64,000 nucleotides of DNA. Source: an uncultured Pelagibacteraceae bacterium. GTDB taxonomy: Bacteria; Pseudomonadota; Alphaproteobacteria; Pelagibacterales; Pelagibacteraceae. The stretch lies in contig CACJRL010000003.1 in the NCBI GenBank assembly GCA_902595815.1, positions 62,001 through 126,000 of the forward strand, in the 5' to 3' direction. A program made the translations under genes and the position numbers. Every line of letters begins with the position of its first letter. Position 1 is the first letter of the stretch. Below the pieces are notes generated by a model that saw nothing but the letters and a program-made list of their open reading frames with translations, searched no databases and had not been told where the DNA came from. Shown here one piece after another: positions 52,428-61,187 of this stretch.

Positions 52428-53444
52428 ATGATACACTATATATTCTATTTTATTTTTACATTTATTATCTCATTTTTTTTATTTTCAAAATATTATATCT
52501 TTGCTGGTAAATTTAATCTAATTGATAACAAAAATCCAAATTATAATTTTAAACCAACACCATCTGGATCTGGTATTATTTTTTGTTTAATTTTTTTTGT
52601 AGGAAATTTATTTTTTTTTTATAAAAATAATTTTTTTGGAATTATATACCCAAATAAGTATTATATTTTTTTGTTATCATCATTAATATTATGTTTAATT
52701 TCTTTTAAAGATGATCAAAAGTCTATAGATCCTATTTTGAGATTATTAGCACAGATAATTTTAACTTACTTATCTATAACAAGTTTAGATCTTTCGTTGC
52801 TAGATTTTCCTCTTAAAATTTTGATATTTTTTTCAGTAGGAATTTGGATATATATTTTAAATATTAACAATTTTTTGGATGGATCTGATGGGCATCTTAT
52901 TTCAATAATTCTTTTTTTACTTTTGCAAACTTTATTAATAAATTATGAATTAAAAAGTTTTTATTTTTCATTTTATGTAGCATTAATTTTATTGCCTGTT
53001 TTATTGAGTTTTTTACTGTTTAACTTGCCTCCAGCAAAAATATATATGGGTGATGCTGGGAGTATTTTCTTAGGTTTTATATCAGGATATATCTTTTTAG
53101 AATTTGCTTCAAAAGGGTATTTTTATATTTCTTTAAGTTTGTTAGCTTATCCCTTTACTGATTGCTCTATAACTTTGGTGAAAAAAGTTGCTAAAGGTTA
53201 TATGCCTTGGAAAGGAATGTATGATTACTATTTCTTAAAACCAACTTTAAAAAACAAGATAAACCATAAAAATGTTTTATTTTATAATTTTTTATTCAAT
53301 ATAATAAATTTTGCTATTATTTATTACATGATTAAGTATGAAATTAGTTCATTATTTATTTTAAGTTATGTGTTTTCACTTGCATTAATATTAATATACA
53401 AAAATTTAGAGAGTAATTTAAGTTTTTTTAAAGTTTTTAAATGA
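52428..53444 (+). CDS. WecA/MraY-type undecaprenyl-phosphate glycosyl-1-phosphate transferase
   Basis: PTPSGSGIIFCLIFF, ISFKDDQKSIDPILRLLAQ, NINNFLDGSDGHL, PPAKIYMGDAGSIFLGFISGYIFL. Confidence 0.9.
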   Translation: MIHYIFYFIFTFIISFFLFSKYYIFAGKFNLIDNKNPNYNFKPTPSGSGIIFCLIFFVGNLFFFYKNNFFGIIYPNKYYIFLLSSLILCLISFKDDQKSIDPILRLLAQIILTYLSITSLDLSLLDFPLKILIFFSVGIWIYILNINNFLDGSDGHLISIILFLLLQTLLINYELKSFYFSFYVALILLPVLLSFLLFNLPPAKIYMGDAGSIFLGFISGYIFLEFASKGYFYISLSLLAYPFTDCSITLVKKVAKGYMPWKGMYDYYFLKPTLKNKINHKNVLFYNFLFNIINFAIIYYMIKYEISSLFILSYVFSLALILIYKNLESNLSFFKVFK

Positions 53445-54609
53445 ATTCATTAATTTGTTTAAAAATATCTTTTTTTTTATACATAAAATTAATTTTACTT
53501 TTTTTTGCGCATAATTTATCTGTTTTCTTGTCACCAATCATCAATGAATTTAATCTATTTATGTTCCAAAATTTTATTGCTTTTTCAATCATTAAGTTAT
53601 TTGGTTTTCTACATTTACATTTTTTTTTGTATTTGCCTAAACCATAAATAGGATGATGAGGACAATAAAAAATCTCGTCTATGAAAATTTTTTTTTTTGT
53701 TAATATTTTTTTGATTTTTTTATGAAAGTTTATAAAGGTTTTTTCAGAATATAAGCCTCTACCTATTCCAGATTGATTTGTAACAATAAATAAATGATCA
53801 AATTTGTTATTTGAGAATTTTAAAGCTTTAAAAACATTTTTTGTCCATTCAAAATCCTTCATTTTATGAACATAGCCTTTATCTTTATTTATTACTCCGT
53901 CTCTATCAAGAAAAAGAGCGCTTTTTTTTTTAAAAAATGTAGATTTTGCTAAATTTAAATTTTTTATAGTACCTATATCTATAAAATATCCGTTAGTTAA
54001 TTCCCCAGAAATTTTTTTATTTTTAATCAAAATAGGTAAAATCTCATCTTCTAAGGACTGAAAATTTTTATTAATTAATTTAAATATCCTCCTATCAAAT
54101 AAATAAACTCCAGCGTTCATTTTTCCTCTCTTTTTAGTATTAGTTACAATATCATTTTTTACAGACAAGTTTGCCAGTTTAGAATTAGATTTATAATTTT
54201 TATTATCAACAAGTAAGATTTTTCCTAGTACGGATTTTTTTTTTTTAATAAAATTAATTATATCATATTCCACATAACTATCACCATTTACTAGAATGAA
54301 ATTATTTTTTACTTTTTTTTTAATAAGATTTAATGATCCTGCGGTACCTAGAGGTTTTTTTTCTACTATTACTTTAGTACTAATTAAGTTAAAAATTTTA
54401 TTATCATAATATTTTTTGATTAACTTGCCTTTATAACCAGCTAAAAGATAAATCTTATTAAGATCTAGTTTTTGATAATAATTAATAATCTTATTTAAAA
54501 ATGGAATTCCATTGATTTTCAATAATGGTTTAGGTGTTTTATTTGTATAATATTTTAATCTGGAACCTCTGCCGCCACATAAAATTACTAAATCAGTTTT
54601 TTCCATCAA
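53437..54609 (-). CDS. bifunctional sugar-phosphate nucleotidyltransferase (HddC-like) / HAD-IIIA heptose-bisphosphate phosphatase (GmhB-like)
   Basis: N-term LVILCGGRGSRLKYYTNKTPKPLLKINGIPFL; C-term SALFLDRDGVINKDKGYVHK, LFIVTNQSGIGRGLYSEKTF, CPHHPIYGLGKYKKKCKCRKPNNLMIEKA, SLMIGDKKTDKLCAKK in one frame. Confidence 0.9.
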   Translation of the reverse strand: MMEKTDLVILCGGRGSRLKYYTNKTPKPLLKINGIPFLNKIINYYQKLDLNKIYLLAGYKGKLIKKYYDNKIFNLISTKVIVEKKPLGTAGSLNLIKKKVKNNFILVNGDSYVEYDIINFIKKKKSVLGKILLVDNKNYKSNSKLANLSVKNDIVTNTKKRGKMNAGVYLFDRRIFKLINKNFQSLEDEILPILIKNKKISGELTNGYFIDIGTIKNLNLAKSTFFKKKSALFLDRDGVINKDKGYVHKMKDFEWTKNVFKALKFSNNKFDHLFIVTNQSGIGRGLYSEKTFINFHKKIKKILTKKKIFIDEIFYCPHHPIYGLGKYKKKCKCRKPNNLMIEKAIKFWNINRLNSLMIGDKKTDKLCAKKSKINFMYKKKDIFKQINEFI

Positions 54610-55195
54610 TACTAAAAAAATAATTCTCGACTATTTGACATAAATTTTGATAAAAGATTATATGGATTTCTTGTATCCTTGAAGGATTATTCGAGTCGAC
54701 AATAAAATTTTGGTCTGAGAAATTTTTTACTTTTCCACCTTTATTACCTAAAATAGATAATATTTTAATTTTTTTCCTTTTAGCAATTTTTACTGCATTA
54801 ATAATATTTTTTGAATTTCCACTAGTTGAAATTGGTATAAAAATATCATTTGTGAATCCAATGGCCTCAATCTGCCTACTAAAAATTTTATCAAAGTTAA
54901 AATCATTACCAATTGCTGTAATTGCAGAGGTATCGGTCGATAGAGATATAAAAGGTAGCGCTTTCCTAATTTTTGACATTTTTACAGTAAGCTCTGTAGA
55001 AAAGTGTTGGGCATCTGACGCGCTTCCACCATTTCCTGCTATTAATATTTTTCCTTTTTGATTTATACAGTTTATAATTTCTAGAGAAAATTTACTTGCT
55101 GTTTCAATTAAATATTTTTTTTGTCTTTGAAGTATTTTAATATGTAAATCAATGTTCTTTAATAATTGTTTATTCTGCATATATTTCAAATACAT
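54593..55195 (-). CDS. gmhA: SIS-domain phosphoheptose isomerase
   Basis: GKILIAGNGGSASDAQHFSTELTVKM, LSTDTSAITAIGNDFNFDKIFSRQIEAIG, STSGNSKNIINAVKIAKRKKIK. Confidence 0.92.
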   Translation of the reverse strand: MYLKYMQNKQLLKNIDLHIKILQRQKKYLIETASKFSLEIINCINQKGKILIAGNGGSASDAQHFSTELTVKMSKIRKALPFISLSTDTSAITAIGNDFNFDKIFSRQIEAIGFTNDIFIPISTSGNSKNIINAVKIAKRKKIKILSILGNKGGKVKNFSDQNFIVDSNNPSRIQEIHIIFYQNLCQIVENYFFSIDGKN

Positions 55196-55239
55196 TCTTT
55201 ATTAGTATAAATCAATAAATTTAGAAGTTATTTTAAATT

Positions 55240-56232
55240 TCAAATATAATCTGTAGTCTTAGAAATTATTTCAGAACCTTTTGCATTAATTTTTATATCT
55301 ATACAATAATATTTGTTAAAAATTCTTCTTATTTTTTTTTTTTGGTTTTTCTCCATTAAAAGAAGAAGGAAGCCGCCTCCCCCAGCACCTAATATTTTAC
55401 CGCCCAAACATCCATTTTTTTTTGCTTTTTTATACATCTGATTAATTAGTGAATTAGAGACATTTTTATGTAAGCTTGATTTTAAAAGCCATGACTCATG
55501 CATTAATTTTCCCAATTCTTTTATATTCAAATTTTCTTTTAAAAGGATATCTTCACAAATATCTACATAATCTTTAAGTTCATCTAGTGCTTTAAGATTT
55601 TTTTCAAACATTTGTAACTTTTGCTTTTCAATTTTTTCAGCATTACGAACTCTCCCCGTAAAAACAAGCATCATGGAATCTTCTAATTTTTTTTTATTTA
55701 AATTTGAAATGTTGACATTTTTACATCTGATATTTTCTTTAGTGAAAGAGATTTTCTTAAAACCGCCAAGTGATGCATAAAATTGATCTTGGGATCCAAC
55801 TATTTCCTTTATTTTATTTTGTTCAATATCAATAGCTTTTTTAGCAATTTCCAATGCCGAAAAATTTTTTTTTTTTATAGTTTGTAAAATTTTTAATAGT
55901 CCAACTGTAAATGCTGAAGAAGTTCCAAGGCCAGATCTAGCAGGCAATTCCCCATTATAATGAAGTTCAAAAGGATCTTTGAATTTTAAATATTTTAAAG
56001 TCTCTCTAACTGAAGGATGCTTAATATTATTAATATTATTTACTTTTTCATTTTTTGAGTAATTAATATTAAATTTATTATGATTATTCTGAAATTTAGA
56101 TCTAAATAAAATATAATTATATCTATCAAAAGTAAAACCTATAACCTTACCGTTATATTTCTCATAATATTTTGGAAAATCCGTTCCTCCACCGAATAAT
56201 GATATTCTAAAAGGGGTTTTGCTTATTATCAT
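55240..56232 (-). CDS. hddA: GHMP kinase, D-glycero-D-manno-heptose 7-phosphate kinase-like
   Basis: MIISKTPFRISLFGGGTDFPKYYEKYNGKVIG, GELPARSGLGTSSAFTVGLL, GGKILGAGGGGFLLLL. Confidence 0.9.
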   Translation of the reverse strand: MIISKTPFRISLFGGGTDFPKYYEKYNGKVIGFTFDRYNYILFRSKFQNNHNKFNINYSKNEKVNNINNIKHPSVRETLKYLKFKDPFELHYNGELPARSGLGTSSAFTVGLLKILQTIKKKNFSALEIAKKAIDIEQNKIKEIVGSQDQFYASLGGFKKISFTKENIRCKNVNISNLNKKKLEDSMMLVFTGRVRNAEKIEKQKLQMFEKNLKALDELKDYVDICEDILLKENLNIKELGKLMHESWLLKSSLHKNVSNSLINQMYKKAKKNGCLGGKILGAGGGGFLLLLMEKNQKKKIRRIFNKYYCIDIKINAKGSEIISKTTDYI

Positions 56233-57336
56233 TTATTCTATAACAATTTTTTTTGAAATAAATTCTGCCAGTAGTTTGTATGCTCTAGGGCTAAAATGAC
56301 CATCTGGTAAAATTAAGTTTTTATTTTTTTTATCTTCATAATTATTAATAAAATCACCGAAATCAATTACATTGTAATCATTTTGTATAAGATATTTTTT
56401 AATTTGATTATATTTGTAACCACTTTTTAACTTATATCTTATTCGTGGTATTAATAAAATATAGGGTTTAATGTTATTTTCCTTTGAAAACTTTGAGAAT
56501 TCTTCAATTACTTTTATTAAAGCTTGATTTGTTTTTTTATTATTCCAGCTGTTTTTTGATTTATCATAAAAAAAATTAAGCTCATATTTATCATTTAAGA
56601 TTATATTAAAAAGTTTTATAAATTGATAAGAATATGGGAATGTTGGTTCCACTCTTCTTGACCACCAAGGATCATTTTCACTATTTAACTTTATATAATT
56701 TACAAATTCCTTTTCAAAATTTTCTGATTTCGAAAAATTAGGCAGTTTATTATATTTAAGTTTATTTTCCTCTATGTATGGAGTGGGCCTTATTCTGAAA
56801 CCAGAACTAAAATAAAAATCTAGGTAATTATTCATAATTCTATCAATTTCAATTTCAAATATTGACAATATAGAAATGTCAACTTTCAGTAGATCTTCAT
56901 CAAGACTTTTAAATTTTAAATATGACTGAAAGGGACCATAACCGCCAACTCCATAATTCGCAACATATGTATTAAGATTATTTGATAAATAGTGTGGCCA
57001 AGTTTCGTTATGTTTCACCCCATCTCCCCAACACATGCTTGATCCAAATGTAATAATTCTCATTCTTTTTTTTTCATTAAGTTTATCCACTCTGGCACCA
57101 AACAGATTTAATCTTTCATCGTAAGGACTATTATCCCAGCCAAGATTAATTGAATAATTTGGAGAGTTGTAATATTTTTTGATCGGATCAATATTTTTAT
57201 TTATTTTATCATCAAAATAATCAAAGTTTTTAAAATAGGTATTTTTTTGATTAAAAGATAAGTATTTAAAAAAGATTAAACTAGAAATTTCAAATAAGAT
57301 TAAAAATGATAATAAAAAAATAGTAAGTTTTTTCAT
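56233..57336 (-). CDS. membrane-anchored SGNH/GDSL hydrolase-like protein
   Basis: N-terminal TM; IITFGSSMCWGDGVKHNETWPHYLSNNL, YGVGGYGPFQSYL, C-terminal LPDGHFSPRAYKLLAEFI (D-x-x-H). Confidence 0.72.
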   Translation of the reverse strand: MKKLTIFLLSFLILFEISSLIFFKYLSFNQKNTYFKNFDYFDDKINKNIDPIKKYYNSPNYSINLGWDNSPYDERLNLFGARVDKLNEKKRMRIITFGSSMCWGDGVKHNETWPHYLSNNLNTYVANYGVGGYGPFQSYLKFKSLDEDLLKVDISILSIFEIEIDRIMNNYLDFYFSSGFRIRPTPYIEENKLKYNKLPNFSKSENFEKEFVNYIKLNSENDPWWSRRVEPTFPYSYQFIKLFNIILNDKYELNFFYDKSKNSWNNKKTNQALIKVIEEFSKFSKENNIKPYILLIPRIRYKLKSGYKYNQIKKYLIQNDYNVIDFGDFINNYEDKKNKNLILPDGHFSPRAYKLLAEFISKKIVIE

Positions 57337-57357
57337 CTTAGATGCTAAAGTAAAATA

Positions 57358-58716
57358 TTATTTAATTTTGTCATAAATAATCTTTGAAATTTTTTCATAT
57401 CCCTTTTCGTTAAAATGATTTTTTATTCCATATGGAAAGTACTGCAATTTATCATCCTCTTTTTCTAAAAATTCTTTTTTTATATCAATTACATCATGAA
57501 ATATTGTCTCTGCGATTTTTAGAATTTCTGAGCTTCTTTCATGATAAACATTAGGAAAGACATGGTATTCAGGAAAGTAAACAAAATAAATTTTTCCAGA
57601 CCAAGTATTTGCAAGATCAACAGCAGCTTTCCAAGTTTCGATTAGAATTTTTTTATTATCCAAGTATCTTGTATCAAAATCGATGTTATACGTATTTTTA
57701 CCAGTAAATCTTGAGCGAAGTTTTTTTAACTTAATAAAATTTTTAAAATTAAATTTATCTGTGTGTAATGAATAATTTATTTTTTTTGAATACTTTTTAA
57801 TATCAATATCTGGTTTTACAATTTTTTCAATTTTCCTGTCTATTTTTTCTTGTCGATAAATTAATTTTTTTGAATAATTTATATCTAAGTAGTTTGTTAG
57901 AAATTTGTATTTTTTTTCATTTTGAATATCGATAAGATCATTATCCTCAATGTATATCCAAATTATTTTTTTAGGTTTTATAGGTTCGGCATATTCTTTA
58001 AGAATTGCTAGTTTTATAATTGGCCCAATTCCACTATTTCCTAAATTAATAACATTTAAATTTTTATCATTTTTTTCAATCTGGTTTGCTATATTAAATT
58101 TTGAAAAAACACATTCTCCAATAGCTGCCGAATCTCCTAACAGCGCCCAGTCGCTTTTCTTTTTAAATTTATCCCACTTTGAATCAATATTATTGAAACC
58201 ATATCTATCACTTATAAAAGTTGCATAATATCCTGATTCATTACACAAAATAGTTTTTGAGTTTGATAAACCAACCAGGGCAAATTCTTCTTCTTTATTT
58301 AGAAAAAAACTAGGTATATATTTCAAAGCTATATCATTACCTTTATCTATCTCATCAACATAAACTTGATATTTAGTCCTCCAATCATGATCAGGATTTT
58401 TAAATTTAATTTGAAAATTTTTTTTTAATTCACTCTGATATCTAAGCTCAAACTTAACAAGGTAAAATTCATATAAGTATATTGATAAAATTGAGCTTAT
58501 AAAAATAATTAGTATATATAATTTAGTTAAATTTCTAAAAAATAAAGTTATTGTTAATATTAATATTGAAAGTAATGATAAATAAAAAATCACTTTTAGA
58601 TCTGAATAAGGAGATATAAAGATATTAAAATTACTTTTCTTTAATATTAATATTGTTGATAACATAAATATAGATAGTAAGAAACCAATTATGATATTTA
58701 AAATTTTTGCTTTCAT
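57358..58716 (-). CDS. multi-TM SGNH hydrolase-like protein
   Basis: N-terminal TMs; DWALLGDSAAIGECVF, NVINLGNSGIGPIIKLAILKEYA, C-terminal GIKNHFNEKGYEKISKII (H near C-terminus). Confidence 0.65.
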   Translation of the reverse strand: MKAKILNIIIGFLLSIFMLSTILILKKSNFNIFISPYSDLKVIFYLSLLSILILTITLFFRNLTKLYILIIFISSILSIYLYEFYLVKFELRYQSELKKNFQIKFKNPDHDWRTKYQVYVDEIDKGNDIALKYIPSFFLNKEEEFALVGLSNSKTILCNESGYYATFISDRYGFNNIDSKWDKFKKKSDWALLGDSAAIGECVFSKFNIANQIEKNDKNLNVINLGNSGIGPIIKLAILKEYAEPIKPKKIIWIYIEDNDLIDIQNEKKYKFLTNYLDINYSKKLIYRQEKIDRKIEKIVKPDIDIKKYSKKINYSLHTDKFNFKNFIKLKKLRSRFTGKNTYNIDFDTRYLDNKKILIETWKAAVDLANTWSGKIYFVYFPEYHVFPNVYHERSSEILKIAETIFHDVIDIKKEFLEKEDDKLQYFPYGIKNHFNEKGYEKISKIIYDKIK

Positions 58717-58762
58717 TTAACAAATAATATATAAGAATTTCATATTTATATAATTGTATATC

Positions 58763-59143
58763 ATGCCTAGTAATAAAAGCTTCGGAATATTATTTAGTTT
58801 CATTTTTGCAGCAATTTTAACCTACGGAATTTTAAAGGAATTTTCATTATTTTTTTTATTTATAATTTTTTTTATATTTATATTTTTTTTAATAATGACT
58901 ATTTTTTTCTCACATAAATTAATATTTCTTAATTTTTTGTGGATGAAGTTTGGATTCTTATTGGGCAGTATTATATCACCTATTATTTTAATTATGTTAT
59001 TTTATGTTGTAATAACTCCTATAAAATATTTATCTAAATTTTTTGGTAATAAATATCTAGATTTGAAATATAATAAAAATGTAACTTACTGGAATAATGT
59101 AAATGATAAAATTTCAGATATAGATTTTAATAAGGAGTATTAA
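58763..59143 (+). CDS. SxtJ family membrane protein
   Basis: MPSNKSFGILFSFIFAAILTYGIL...NFLWMKFGFLLGSIISPIILIMLFYVVITPIKYLSKFFGNKYLDLKYNKNVTYWN; neighbour of DUF5989 and carbamoyltransferase. ORF track starts at an upstream TTG (58754). Confidence 0.8.
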   Translation: MPSNKSFGILFSFIFAAILTYGILKEFSLFFLFIIFFIFIFFLIMTIFFSHKLIFLNFLWMKFGFLLGSIISPIILIMLFYVVITPIKYLSKFFGNKYLDLKYNKNVTYWNNVNDKISDIDFNKEY

Positions 59144-59144
59144 A

Positions 59145-59297
59145 TTGTTAAATACTATTAAAGAATTTATAATTTTTTTATTAAAAAATAAAAAATTTTG
59201 GTTATTGCCAATTGCTATAATAATATTGATATTTGGGGCATTACTTGTATTAAGTCAAGGTTCCGCTGTTGCACCATTTATATATACAATTTTTTAG
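59145..59297 (+). CDS. DUF5989 family single-TM microprotein (50 aa)
   Basis: Manual translation from TTG: MLNTIKEFIIFLLKNKKFWLLPIAIIILIFGALLVLSQGSAVAPFIYTIF; starts 1 nt after the SxtJ stop. Absent from the ORF track (too short). Confidence 0.8.
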   Translation: MLNTIKEFIIFLLKNKKFWLLPIAIIILIFGALLVLSQGSAVAPFIYTIF

Positions 59298-60205
59298 TGA
59301 TAGATAAATTCGTAAAAGTTAAATTCGAAAAAGATGGTGATTTATATTTAACCAAGTATACAAATAACAGCACTCTAAAGGTTGCTGAATTTTATAAAGA
59401 TAAGCCTTTTCCTGATTATAAGAATGGTGAGACAAAACAATCATTGTTAGAGATTGGAGACAAAAATTTAGTTTCAAAATATATTAAGAATTTTATTGGT
59501 TATAATAAAAATATATTGGAGGTGGGATCAGGAACATCACAATTATCATTATATTTAGCAATTGGAAATAATAATAATATTTATGCTTTAGACCCAACTT
59601 ATAATTCTTTGAAAATTGGATCAGAATTCGCAAAAAATAATAAAATTAAAAATATTAAATTTGTTCAGGGTGATATTTTTGATGATATATTTTATGAAAA
59701 TAAATTTGATTTTGTTTGGTGTAGTGGTGTTCTACATCACACAGAAAATCCTGAATTAGCATTTAAAATTCTTTGTAGGTATTTAAAAAAAGATGGATAC
59801 TTGTTATTAGGCTTATACAATAAATATGGAAGAAAAATTTTAGAACTAAGGAGATATTTATCAAAAATTTTTGGTGAAAAGATAATTGATCTAATTGACC
59901 CGGTTGCAAAAAAATTAAAAAAAAATCATCAGAAAAGAAAATACGACTCATGGATTAATGATCAATATTTTCATCCAATAGAAAGTACACATACATTTAA
60001 AGAAATCTTAAAGTGGTTTGATAACAATAATATTGAGTTTATTAGCTCTATTCCTTCAACAGATTATTTAAATAATTATGATAACTTGATTGAAAAAAAA
60101 TCAAGACCTGATGACTTAAACTCCATATTTTTGCAAATTAACATGAATTTTAATGAATTTGGAGAAGAGGGTGGTTTATTTATGTTTATTGGTAGAAAAA
60201 AGTAA
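59297..60205 (+). CDS. class I SAM-dependent methyltransferase (start corrected to GTG 59297; ORF-track start 59198 is out of frame inside DUF5989)
   Basis: NILEVGSGTSQLSLYLAIGNNNNIYALDPTYNSLKIG, FVQGDIFDDIF, FDFVWCSGVLHHTENPELAFKILCRYLKKDGYLLLGLYNKYGR. Confidence 0.85.
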   Translation: MIDKFVKVKFEKDGDLYLTKYTNNSTLKVAEFYKDKPFPDYKNGETKQSLLEIGDKNLVSKYIKNFIGYNKNILEVGSGTSQLSLYLAIGNNNNIYALDPTYNSLKIGSEFAKNNKIKNIKFVQGDIFDDIFYENKFDFVWCSGVLHHTENPELAFKILCRYLKKDGYLLLGLYNKYGRKILELRRYLSKIFGEKIIDLIDPVAKKLKKNHQKRKYDSWINDQYFHPIESTHTFKEILKWFDNNNIEFISSIPSTDYLNNYDNLIEKKSRPDDLNSIFLQINMNFNEFGEEGGLFMFIGRKK

Positions 60206-60245
60206 ATTTACAAATATTTAAATTTATTTATTAGTCTTATATAAA

Positions 60246-61187
60246 ATGAACATTATTAATAAAAAAACAGACCTGTATTTAATAAATTTTCCTATCATAT
60301 TTCCATTAATTTATGGAGTTTTATTATATTCGTTTCCAAAGATTGAAACTTTAATAATTTTATTTACAATTTTAATATTAGCGGAACCCCATTTTGGTGC
60401 TACTTGGCCATTTTTTTTACAGAAACAAAACAAAACATATATAAAAGAAAACAGAGAGTTTTTTATTATATTGCCAATAGTTGTTGTGATATATTGCCTA
60501 GTAGGTTTTCTTTTTTTCAGAAATTTTTTTTTATTAACATTTTTTGCTGCAAATATATTTCATGTAACTAGACAGAGTATTGGGATTTCTAAATTATATT
60601 CTGAAAATCAAAGCAATTTTAAGTTCCAAGAATTATTAATATATTTGTTTAATTTTTTATTTTTTATAATCGGATATTTGCGCTTTTATTTAAATTTAGA
60701 TTTTGTTGATTTTTATATTTTAGAATTAAATATTATAGTACTAAGTTTAATTTTTTTAATGAACGTTATTCACTATTTTAGATATAAAAATTTTAGAGAT
60801 TCTTTAACATTTTTCACAGGAATGATTATATTTTACCCAATCTGTTTTGTTGATAATCCAGTTCACTCAATATTAATGGGTGTTACAATGCACTATAGTC
60901 AATACCTTGTACTAACTCATAAAATCGTTAATGTGCGTGATAAATTAGATAATATTTCAACAAATAATATAATTAACTTTAAATTTTTAAAGATTATATT
61001 AATTTATTCTTTAATAATGACTGCTCTTTCTTATATGGCCAAAGTTAATATTGTATGGCTTACTTATTTGCTAATAATACCTATAACTGGTCAGATGTTG
61101 CATTTTTACTTAGACTCTCAATTATGGAAATTTAGTAAAAGTCATAATAGAGAAAATGTTTTAAAACCTCTAAAGTCAGATATTTGA
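60246..61187 (+). CDS. polytopic membrane protein of unknown function with intramembrane histidines
   Basis: 313 aa; multiple TM segments; LAEPHFGATWPFF, NIFHVTRQSIGISKLYS, MNVIHYFRY, GVTMHYSQYLVLTHKI, GQMLHFYLDSQLWKFSKSHN. Confidence 0.7.
   Translation: MNIINKKTDLYLINFPIIFPLIYGVLLYSFPKIETLIILFTILILAEPHFGATWPFFLQKQNKTYIKENREFFIILPIVVVIYCLVGFLFFRNFFLLTFFAANIFHVTRQSIGISKLYSENQSNFKFQELLIYLFNFLFFIIGYLRFYLNLDFVDFYILELNIIVLSLIFLMNVIHYFRYKNFRDSLTFFTGMIIFYPICFVDNPVHSILMGVTMHYSQYLVLTHKIVNVRDKLDNISTNNIINFKFLKIILIYSLIMTALSYMAKVNIVWLTYLLIIPITGQMLHFYLDSQLWKFSKSHNRENVLKPLKSDI

Noticed and set aside
44416-55343. Homopolymer runs of ~12 T (44416-44427, 54235-54246, 55332-55343) inside HVR genes as possible phase-variation tracts
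   Set aside because: Equally long runs occur in core genes such as folP (20557-20568), and the runs encode Lys-Lys-Lys-Lys in a very AT-rich genome; no evidence for switching from a single sequence.
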